Both the position numbers and the translations under genes were made by a program. Below the pieces are notes generated by a model that saw nothing but the letters and a program-made list of their open reading frames with translations, did no database searches and was not told the DNA's origin. From the NCBI GenBank assembly GCA_013365325.1, contig JABVXV010000006.1, positions 744,001-808,000 of the forward strand: 64,000 nt of DNA, given 5' to 3'. Positions 12,571-26,804 of this stretch are shown piece after piece (position 1 is the first letter of the stretch; each line of letters opens with the position of its first letter). This DNA comes from Dipetalonema caudispina (taxonomy: Eukaryota > Nematoda > Chromadorea > Rhabditida > Onchocercidae).

Positions 12571-15500
12571 ATGCTCGTTCCAAATGGCACACCGAACAAC
12601 GTCACACCAAATTATAGTAGTACCTCTGATAATGGGAAGAATATCTGTTCATTATTGTTAAAAAGTGTGGATGATGAACGGATCGATGTCTTACGATCCA
12701 TTCTTGCACAGATTGGTCAGTTGTGCTTAATCTTTCCTCTTAAAGTTTAATAATTGATTGCTCAGAAGATTTATATAGTGCAAGTAAATGAATTGCTTTA
12801 CTTCAAGGTTGCTGCCTTAGTATTAGTATTAAAATTATTATTACCATTTGAAATTCTCAGTTTTTTCTTGAGCTTAATTTTGAATGTTGACAGAAATTTT
12901 AGTGATTTCAGCCTCGAAATCGGATTTTCACGAACAAGTTGATCAGATATGTTGTAACGAGGGTTCGGTACTGCACCATGCAGTGCTTCGAAGTAACTAT
13001 TTTTGCAATCATTTTTAGCACAACAAGTATTCGTTGAACTTTAAAAATTGCGCAGATATTTTTCTCTTCCTTATTTATGTAGTGGTATGATATTAACTTT
13101 TAATAATTATGTTATGTGAAACATAGAAGCAGTACGCTGCTTTGAGAATCATTTGGTTCACGACCATGTTGCGAATTTTATTCAATTTTTTAATGCTGTG
13201 GATATTTTAACTGATTTCAAAGAGTTACTTTCTACATAATGTTGCTAATAACAAGTTCTTAGATTCGGTGGATAGTGTGCGAACGTTGCTATCAGCAGGT
13301 GTAAACCCGTGTGTCCAGAATGACAATAATAACACTGCGTATCGGATGGCATCGTCTGAGGAAGTTAAAAATGCTTTTGTTCAGGAATTATTGCAGGCTG
13401 CCGCTCAGTCAAAGTTTGCTTTTCTCTTAATTGGCTGCGATTTGGAATAAGGGATTATTTCTTGTATATGTTCAAAACATCGCTTATTATAGTTTGGGCC
13501 GAGTGTGTCAAATGATATCAGCTGGAGTTAGTGTGGATTCGATTGATACTATGGATACTGGTAATACGGCATTGCATTGGGCAGCATCTTATGGAAATGA
13601 AGATGTTGTGAGGTTAGAAACTTAATTTCAGTGGGAATACGTCACAAATTTTTGTTTTTTGCTTTTAAAATCGGAGATTAAAATAATTTCCAAAATATGT
13701 AATAATGGGCTAAAGCCATGAATGATTCTTGTAATCATACGGTTGATCTAGGATATTGTGTCAGAGTGGAGCAAATGTCAACACATTAAATGCAAAGAAC
13801 GAAACAGCATTACATGACGCAGTGCGCCGAGGAAATGATGCTGTCGTGAAGTGTTTGCTAAATCACGGAGCAGATCCAAGTATTAAAAATAAAAATGGAG
13901 AGGACTGTTACGAATTAGCTACAAAAATGGGAGGAACTATGCTGCCTAGCTTAAGTTTGAATACGTAATTTTTTTGTACTCTAATTAAAATTTTTCGTAA
14001 TCATTCGATGTTATTAAGTGCCTTTTTACTTGAAGTAATTCTATAAATCAATATTTAATTGTAGGTATAGATTAAATTGAAACTATAGTTCAGTAGTAAT
14101 AGGAACTGTACTTTATTCGTGATTCTTTTATAGATTGAACCGGACAATTCGTCGTACAACTTCCGTAGATTCAGAAATTGATCGTTCTTCGCTAATATCA
14201 ACCGATACTACAACGATATTTGCAGAAAAAACTTCAAATTATAGTGCCGGTCGACTAGAAAGTTGGACCGACTTACTATGGCCTCAGCCAAAATATATAG
14301 ATTTGGATGAAAGGTATGCAAGTGTCCATTGTTAATTGAATGTATTTTGCTCCAGCTTCTACAATTTTAACTGATTTATTGTAATATAAACAAAAATTCG
14401 TTATTTAGGAAACGCACTTACCCATATCCAAAAGATGGTCGTTTAAAAATCTACTTCGATAAAGCTAGTGAGGCAGAACCGCGACGTTTAATGCAAATTA
14501 TCCAGATGTCAGCATCCATTCTTTCTAGTGTCCATCTAGAACTGGATTATAGAGGTCATCGGGTGAGCCATTTTCAATTATTTTTTAAAAGGTCTTGGCC
14601 AATATTAACACTTAATTGTATTTTTCCTGTAAAGCAGCAAAAGTATCGGTAGCATTTCGAATTAATCGGTGAAATACTCGCAATAGGAATTGATGATTCC
14701 GGTCATTTAGTCAGTGAGTTGAAAATATTGTAATAAGTCATCTTAATTATCTTTGGAATAATGGTGAACTGTCTGAAATATTTATAGGTTCGGGAGCAAT
14801 CTTCTTTAGATGGCAGAATTACCTGTGGGATTTTTGAAAATGGCTGTTGCTCTGGTGCGTATACATTGACAATTAATGAAGATGGCGTAGAACTGTATGG
14901 TGAAGATCATATCGGTGTTCGGCATGGTTTTTCCACTCTTGTACAAATACTGAGAATTTTTAAAGAAGGTTCTGAGGTGCCGATTTATCTTATTTCTGGT
15001 TCATTTCCAAGATTCTTGAATGTCATTTTCACAAGGTTCCTTCCAAATCGAACATATTAAAAGTCTCTTCATATTAAATAATTTTTGAACTGCTCTTTGC
15101 AACCTTCAATTAAAAAAAAATCCTTAACCTTTTATTAGTGAGAAGGATATTGCATTATATGTTCTTCTGGAAATTAACATATTTTTTAGATAGTTAATTC
15201 AAATACCGAATCATCATTAGAAATACTGCGTGAAACACCACCTGAATCTACAGCAAAGATTGCTGGCACTGTAAATAACGAACAACCAAAAAATATTGGT
15301 AAATTTTTGCTCATTCGTTTTATACTTTTTTGTGCCGAGATGATGATGATACTGTTTTGCTTTTCACAGGTGCAATACCTTGTCTAACGATTCGTGATTC
15401 TCCAGACTCATGCTTCCGAGCTGTTTATCAGGATTTTAGTGGCTGTAAAATATTAAACACAGAAACCGTAAGATTTTATTTCGCAAGAATTTTATTGTTG

Positions 15501-18358
15501 AAGCAAAGCCAGAAAATCTAGTAAGTTAATTTTTCCATTTTTGTTCCAGCTTTTGCAACTTGCTACGCGTATTGGTTATTGTAAAGCGAGTCATTTATTC
15601 GTGAATTTCGAAGTCCGAACTACTGATCGTTATCAGTTGCCTTACACAACTCGAGATTTGTTTCAGATAACTCAAGTTTGCGACGAACTTTTTGTTAAGG
15701 TCATTTTTCGTCTTTCGTCTGTACATGAGAGCCATGAGCATACCATTACTCTAGCGCAAACAATTGTTAATTAGATTTCATTGTAATTAGGCTAAAACTC
15801 TGTATTTAAGAAGTGATCTTTTAGTGCATATTTTGGCGAACAGTTTTAAAAAATGAGGGAGTCAGAAATCCTAATAACTATCCTTTGGATGGATTATACC
15901 AAAAGTGACTTATAAATTATGCTTATGCTTTATTGTCATTAGCGATAATTGTATTTTACATTCAAAGCACAGAGGTATATTTTTTGAGTCAGCGAAACAT
16001 TTCTTGTTCCTGAGTAGCACTTGTCGAAAAGATTTCGTTGAGTCTTTATGTTGTTTTATTATCAACACAACAAGGTTCAAGATTATTTGCAATTGTATTG
16101 TACATTTTTCAGTTTGTGCCGTCTCTTGATGTCCAGTCCAGTTATATTGAATCAGACGTGGTGTGTCGAACTATCGATTTATTTCTGGATGATTTTCCAC
16201 TGACAAAAGCTGTGCATTTCGGTCCGAATTTGGCAATTATGGTTATATCAAATCGAACAATTTTGAATAACGTGCAGAGAAGAGTACCAAGAATATATAT
16301 TTCAGTGGATATCGATAAAAATAACGCTTCTTTGGTGAGTTTTCATATCTAAAACAACAAATCACGATCTGAAGCGCCAAATTTAGATATTGTTTTAGCT
16401 TTTATAAAATATTTCCAGATCAAGCACTTGCCACCGTTTGTTACAATTTGTGTGGAAGGAAAATATCCGTTTGAAGCTGAAGATTTGCTTTCACCACGTC
16501 TAAATATTGTATTACGATTTTCGACAAGCGATCCTGGTTTCCTTTGTGCTGCTCCTGAATCTATAGCTAAAAAAGCCTTGCTTGCCACTAGATTAGGCAC
16601 CAAGTTCCCAATTTTAGGTTAATTTTTAAATACTTTGTGCTCAATTTTAATACTTTTTGTTAAATAATAATACTACTTCCCATATTCTCTGATCAGGTGC
16701 AATGGTGTGCGATCTGTCAACCGGCTGCGAAGTAATGCCTCCATCACTGTCATATATGTCTGAGTTAGCTTCACTGGGCGTTTGTTGGAACAAATCCGTT
16801 GATATAAAGCGTTTTTGTTTCTTATTGCCTCGAATAACGGCGGAGCACTTTCTTTTAGATGGGTGAGTTGTACAGCAGATTTTTCAAAGATACAACTTTT
16901 AGCTAAAGTTTAAACAGTTGATTAAATTTTAAAATAGAAATTTCTGAGAAAATAAAATGTTTGCACTTTGAATTTTCAGTTTATTGTGTATTATTTCATA
17001 TTCTGTTTTAACCCCTTAATTATTTTATTTGAGACATACTTCCTACTTAAAATCATGTTCATTATATTGGGATTTCTTGCAGTAATATGGAAGCCTTGTT
17101 CAAGCAGATATCTACCGTTGGAAGAGTTGAACATGAGATAACACGATTTAGTTATGGATTAAAAGCTGCGGAAAACGGCATGTTTACATTTCTTCATAAA
17201 ATTACTTTAAAATAGGAGAATAATTTTTACTAGTCAAATTTTCATCTTGACTTACAACTTTTCTTTATCTGAATCGTTTTAGATTAAAACTTTTCAAGAC
17301 AAATTAGACTTATTTTGGTTTAGAGTGAGTAGGTTAAGGAGGAAAATTTCATTTGTACAAGAGAGATATCTGTTCTGCGGCCGTTAAGCAGAATTCAGAA
17401 ACGTTTTTTAATTGTACTTACAGCTGGAGAAGTGCACGAACAGTCATCATCGCCATCATCAAACAAGAAAAAGCCAATTTCGGTGTTTGTAGAAATAATA
17501 CTAAATCCAGATAACATGGTCTTAGAACGACTAACTCCGGTCATTTTCAAGGTACATATTATTCAGTTATTCATAGGCAGCTGAAATGGAAAGCTTGGTT
17601 CTGCTGTGTTTTTGTTGATAAACTGAACAGATTTTGCAGAAGGCACGAATAGAACTAAAACGCAGTTTGAAAGCATTAGATCGAGCAAAAAAACGTCTTC
17701 CTTATAACTATGAATTGGCACTTGTGCTGGCCGAAATACAAATTATCACCGAACTTATGGTTCTTGCTTGCAAGTTCGTCTCTTTTTTATATTATGAGAA
17801 ATCAAATTTGAAGAAAAAAAATCACTGAGATTTCTTAAAATTGTATTTACCTTTAGATTGGGCCAGTCACTTTGCACATTTGGCATAAATCCATCGCTAT
17901 CACCAAATGATCAAAAAACCTTTTCATCTAGTGATAGATTGCTCCAAGAAACAACGCTTGTTGGTTATCAAATGGTTAACATTGGAGTATCCAATTTACC
18001 ACCAGCTGTTCGTACTGATCTTGCCAATAGGTTTACTTTGTTTACATCTTTCTTTGAATTAAATTCTTTGCTGACAAAGTGTCTATCTCAATAACTGTCC
18101 TTTTTTTCGAAATAAATTATTAAAAATTGAACATATTACTTGAGAGTTTTCCGAAAAAACTTTTGCGAACTGAATCCGATTTATTTTGCAAATTCCACTC
18201 ACTTTTCCAGACTTCTTGAAATTCGCAGCCGTTTCCAGCACACGTGGCTATCACGCAACGTTGCAAGTACTCTTCCGAATGCTTTAAAAATATTCGACAA
18301 CCTTTTTCGTGCACTGCTTCCACCAAACATGCAAGATTATGGGAGGAATTTGCTTTGA
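12571..18358 (+). CDS. Ankyrin-repeat protein with degenerate GH20 (hexosaminidase-like) module
   Basis: Twenty exons: 12571-12715, 12912-12992, 13263-13413, 13493-13612, 13752-13964, 14134-14313, 14409-14562, 14653-14709, 14788-14976, 15190-15298, 15370-15467, 15550-15699, 16113-16334, 16419-16617, 16697-16862, 17083-17177, 17424-17551, 17640-17773, 17857-18030, 18211-18358; 970 residues, phase consistent throughout. Residues about 65-230 are ankyrin repeats (LLSAGVNP, GNTALHWAASYGNEDVV, NETALHDAVRRGNDAVV). Residues 300-430 resemble the GH20 N-terminal domain (DHIGVRHGFSTLVQIL). Residues 470-745 follow the GH20 barrel, closest from memory to hexosaminidase D (RAVYQDFSG, VHFGPN, LGAMVCDLSTG). 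The Asp-Glu expected in the catalytic strand is Pro-Asn (about 587-588), so hydrolase activity is unlikely. The C-terminal 220 residues look helical. No signal peptide seen. A scaffolding or glycan-sensing role is speculation. Confidence 0.85.
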
Positions 18359-19831
18359 ATTAGCAGGAATACGATCTTAGAGAATTAAATATTCTAGAAA
18401 TGGTGGTATTGATTTCCGAGCTTTCCTTTCATTTAGGGTTTTATATGAAGTTTGTCCGTGATCTGTTGAGACATCGATAGAGATCGCATTACTAATTTGT
18501 GGTCCTTAAAAAAAGAAATTCAGCTTGTGTATTAAGTCGTACATTCGTTATTACAGATGTTTGGAATGAAATTCTAAAATCCAGGGAATTTTAAACTCTT
18601 GAAATTTCCATTTTTTTACCTCACGTTTTTGTAATTTTGAACAGGAGTCAGGGTATTTAGGACATGTACTTTCTGCCTCGCGGAATAAGTTGAGCAAAGA
18701 TTCATAGCTTAGTTCTGTTTTCATTTTTCCCAAATGTGTTAAGCAATGTACTTTAAATCACTTTATGTTTGTGTATCGAGCTATCTCTAATCTGTGATCT
18801 TTTCTTGCAGTCATTTTCATCTTCAGTTCTTTTATTCCTCAAAATCCTCTGATTTCGTCTAGAGTGTTTACCTAACACATGCTTCGTGTAATTGCATTCT
18901 GTGTTATATGTGCCTAAATCTTTATCGGTATTTCTTCTGGGTTGAATTATTAACTTATTAATTAGCTCATTTATGTTATAAAATGTTTGATAATCTCAAT
19001 TATTTTTGTTCATTTTTACGTGGTACCCACTTATATTTGCACATTCCTTCCTCTTTCTCTAAACGAAAGAGACTTATTGTGATTTTGAGAAAGTGCAATT
19101 ATTAAACAATCCTGTATTTCGTTTTCTAGTACAATACGTTCCGCTGGATCTGTGTGTGGAAATATTTTGTATTTCTCGGATGGTTATTGCTTTGGTAAAT
19201 AATTTATTATTTTTCATTTCCTGTTGGAATTTGTGTTAATTCAGAAACACTACTGGATTTTCTATCATTTTGATTTGTTGATTTCACTCATAGAGGAACT
19301 TTGCTAAATATTAGAAACAAATCGTTTGGTTTGTAAGGTTAGGAATAATTCTTTTGCACCTTTTTCCGTTGTAAATTTCGAGCTCGTATTTTGATCTGTC
19401 CTTATTCTCCATCTCCCGGCCTCGTGTAACACAGACTTAACTGTACAACATTCCTACATACTAGTATTTGCTATGTATTTGATATTTACTCCTTTAATCT
19501 TAATTTTAAAAATCCGAAAATGACTGTTTATTAGCCTAGCAGGATGTTACTAGTGTTTTTTTTTGAACAAAATTCCTTGACTGAGTTATAAATTGTTTTG
19601 ATTGTTAGACTTCTAACTGAATTTAAGAAAGCGATATTCAAGTTGATGGTTTGTGTTCGTTAAGAAATCGATAGGTAAGCATAGGACTAGCGTATTGATA
19701 TGGGGGTGGGGTTGTGATTCCTGATAAATTCATGTAATAGTGGTAGTGAAAATATGATTGGTGAAGGTTTGAATGATGTTTGATCAAATATTATTTCTTT
19801 CTCTATTATATGAACACAACAGCTATGTTTC
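18359..19831. other. Intergenic region between ankyrin-GH20 gene and eIF3k
   Basis: About 1.5 kb, T-rich, between two genes on the same strand. The gap is too long for a typical nematode operon. No gene or clear motif seen. Confidence 0.5.
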
Positions 19832-19850
19832 AGTTTTTATAACACGAACA
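19832..19850 (+). other. Probable trans-splice acceptor and 5' UTR of eIF3k
   Basis: TATGTTTCAG (AG at 19832-19833) lies 17 bases before the start codon; no upstream coding exon is needed. Confidence 0.55.
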
Positions 19851-21626
19851 ATGTCAATTTTTGCTGAGCTAAAAAGCAAGTTAGATCAGGCGATAACTGG
19901 TGTGAATCGATATAATCCAAATAATGTTGACACACTTGAGAGTTGTATCGAAGCAATGGTGCAGGAAAATCAGTACGATAAAGATATACTGGTCACGACG
20001 CTAAAGCTTTATCAGCTTAATCCTGACAAGTTTGTTTGTTTTTGACTTGCAAACATTACTGTGCAAAAGGTTTTTACATTTTTCTTGTCTTGCAATATTT
20101 AAGAAACATTCGAATTTTAAAGTGTTTTCCATAAAGAGCTTCGACCTTCTCCTTTTGAATTTCCAAATCAGAACCGGATAGTTTGTTACAAAAGGAACTG
20201 GGATGGCTATGTTTGACGATCTCTTAGATTTAGAGATCAATTGAACACATTGTAATTGCAATAAAGACTACGAAAATGCTCGCTATTTCTGGAAGTTCTT
20301 GGAAAAATAAAAAGTAAAGTTTCATGTCAGGTATAATGAGAGTGTGGTAAAGCTAATATTATTGAAAACGATGATGATGGCTCCGAAAAGTGATTATGCT
20401 CTCGCAAAATATCTAATTGATTCTAGCCGAGTTGGTTCACCGGTGAGCTTCCTAAATAACTTATTGTTGTTGTTCTGAAGCGAAAATTTCGATAGTTTCC
20501 TAAATGATTATTGTTGTTCTAAAGCGAAAATTTCGATTTTGGGAGGATTTTTTCACGACTTATATGATTCTTATTTTTCTGTTTGATTTTAGGAACTTAA
20601 AAGAGTATTTGACATTGGAGCTTTGTTGGAATCTTGCAATTTCGCTGTGTTTTGGCGTTTGATGCGAGGGGATTATCGACCATTGGATGACGTCAATGAA
20701 CCATTTAGACAGCCCGGAGAAATTCCTAAAATCATTAGAGCAGTACCAGGATTTGAAGAAAGTGTGAGAAATTGTGCGTTTTTTAATCTTACTTTTTAAA
20801 AAGGTTATTTTTCGGTAGTACTTTTGAAATTATTTCTGCAAACTTTTTGAGAAGCTTGATATATTTAGACAATTTTAAGATTTCTAACAATTTTTACAAA
20901 TTTAAAATCGTTATTTGCAGATGCATGCCAAGTAATCAATGTTACTTTCCAGAATATTGAAAAGTCTCTCCTTGTTCGTTTATTAGGTGGAGTTTCTGGT
21001 AAGTTTCATTCCTAATATTTCTACAATCATTATTTTTGCCGAAAATAAGATATTATCGAAAATAAGTTTCCTAGTCGATCTTTATTTTGGTTTTGTGCAG
21101 TGAATAGTTTTTAAATGTGGTTGATGACTTTTGTCTTTTTAAGCACACTATTGATACTTATGACATCATATGCTTATTGGACCTTAGCTTGACTTATTCG
21201 TGTGGCTTATCACGTTTTAAAATCAGAACACATGTTTTGGTTTTCTCGATTCTGTCAACATCGACTGTTGGTTTGTCTGATATTATAAGCAGTTTTTCGA
21301 TTTTAGAGATAATCCGCAGGGAAATGGCAAGGATATTTCAGATAAGCAGGTGAACGAATACGCGCGATTTTATGGCTGGGTACCGAAGGAAAATGGTGAG
21401 GTATACTTCGTGCAAAATCATGAAGCAACAATCAAAAGTAGAAACATTGAGGAGAAACTCCAATTTGACAGTACGTTTTTTAAGTTTCAGGTTTCATTTT
21501 GCTATAATATAGTTACTTTAGTCTACTTATGCGTCACTATTCTCTCCCTAAAACGATGCAGGAAATTTTCTTACAGTAAGCGAACAGCTATTCCGATCCA
21601 TGGAATCTCACTACCCCATCTCTTAG
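19851..21626 (+). CDS. eif-3.K: Eukaryotic translation initiation factor 3 subunit K
   Basis: Non-core PCI/winged-helix subunit of the eIF3 complex, which binds the 40S ribosome during initiation. Exons 19851-20029, 20331-20442, 20593-20773, 20921-20998, 21309-21470, 21577-21626; 253 residues against about 218-240 in known relatives. Seen: RYNPNNVDTLESCIEAMVQE near the N-terminus, LKLYQLNPDK, DIGALLESCNFAVFWRLM, GFEESVRNYACQVINVTFQ, LLVRLLGG, YGWVPKENGEVYF, and IEEKLQFD near the C-terminus. All match the family in order. About 15 extra residues sit at positions 121-147. The fifth exon uses a TTTTAGAG acceptor. The last exon could instead begin at 21562 (acceptor ATGCAG), adding five residues in the same frame. 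A possible AATAAA is at 21977-21982. Confidence 0.95.
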
Positions 21627-22184
21627 CACCTTAAAGTTTTTAGTTGGTTCTCGCAGTATTATCCGACATGATTTTAATCTCATATTTGAACATTATAGAT
21701 ATTCAGGTATTTTTATTTCGTATTCGGATTTACTGAATTGTCAGGTCTTTCGATATCTTTAAATTGTTCAACCATAGCAATGCACAAACGAGCATCAGTA
21801 ATTTATTGACTAACAAAAAGTAGATCCGATGATCATTCTATTCAGAATTAAAGTAAAATATTTTTTGCAGCCTGTAAGGATTTGCTCCGGATGTGTTCTT
21901 GATCAACGAATAATATTCACGGGGATTTGTTATTCATCCGTTTCAAATCGTTTGTTAATGTTTTTACTACTTTGTAAATAAAACTTTTTGTTTCATAAAC
22001 ACCGCCTTGCAAAAATACTGTTTTGTCTTATTTAGATTTATATTGAAGGATGTTTTGAAAGAAATATCAAGGCAATGAATAGTTTTCCATAATTTGGATT
22101 TGGTTGTCACTTTTGTTCGCTTTAATCCCAGTGAATATGTAACAAAAAATTATGGAAAAAGGATGGAAACAATAAACAATAAGC

Positions 22185-22250
<66 letters not shown>

Positions 22251-23408
22251 CATGGAGATAATAAACAATATTGAGTTCTCTCAAGTATATATTAGATATT
22301 ATTTTTAGTTGCGTTTGAACAGTAAGATATTTTTCCTTGAAATTCTTTACGATAAAGATACGATAATAGGTGTCACAGACGTGTGATAGATGACGGGATA
22401 TTGCTGCATCTTGAAACGTTGAATCGTATGGCCTGGTTTGGAACTTACTGAATTGTTTCGGAATTATTGAATTACTGACTTTGTCAAAAGTTTTTAGTGC
22501 ATTCGTCTCTGGAAATCTCATACGAAGTAGAAATTTGCTAATAAATGAAATATATAGGTATGTTTCATTCCTTATTTGCGTAGGGTCTCACTCTTGCTAG
22601 AAGCATGGAGAAGTTTTTCTTCTTATCTGTAAATAGAGAGAGTAAATAGTTCAGGTGAAGCACAGAAGTCTGAGTTAACTTTAGGGAATGATTGCAACTC
22701 CAGTAAAACGACAAAATAGTAATGGAAATAGAGCAAGAAACAGTTAGATAGAAACTGAATGAAAAAGTCTTTCAACTTTTGGAAAAATTTTATTCGTCGG
22801 TATGATTGTTATACTGTATGACCTTTCAATAATGTCATTCATGGATTCCAATAACTCTTGTACGAATAGAGCTGTGTAGAAATGAAATTTCAGGATGTGC
22901 GACATTAAAAGATCGGACTGATACGAGATAAGTCCGAACTACCCAAAGGGATAAGTATAACATTATTACTTTTTCCAACATTTCTTGTTGCAAGATTGCA
23001 GATGGTGCTATCAGTTTTTCTTTTGCACTGAGTTGAATTTATTCAGTTTATTAATGACATGTATATTGAAAGAATGAATGATAATTCTAAAACACATAAA
23101 TAAAATACCATACATAGCTGGTCAATGAGAGTTCATTTTCTTATAGCATCATTTTTTGTTTGAGAAAAGTTCAAGAGACATCAAAAGACATAAATGCATG
23201 AAGGCTAATTGCAATTAATTAAATTAAACTTTCAAATAGAGTCAAGGGTCAAAGACATGCATCAATTGTTTTGAAAAAAAAAAAGATAACTATTCAGATT
23301 TCTAATGTAGTGGCAAATTAAACATGTTAAAAACTTTGAAAAATTTAAGAAAACAAGACAGATAAAAACCTATCGAAGATTTGCAATCACGTCGAAAATC
23401 TCCCTTAT
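21627..23408. other. Convergent intergenic region between eIF3k and TDH
   Basis: Holds both 3' UTRs and an AAT microsatellite. Otherwise AT-rich sequence with no recognised gene. A plus-strand TTTATT at 23047-23052 could be the polyadenylation signal for the minus-strand TDH gene. Confidence 0.5.
22185..22249. repeat. (AAT)n microsatellite
   Basis: About 21 AAT units. The long minus-strand frame over it, with a run of Tyr, is a product of the repeat. Confidence 0.97.

Positions 23409-26804
<3,396 letters not shown>

Noticed and set aside
22150..22521. Minus-strand 123-codon frame with a long Tyr run
   Set aside because: Created by the (AAT)n microsatellite; no splice or domain support.
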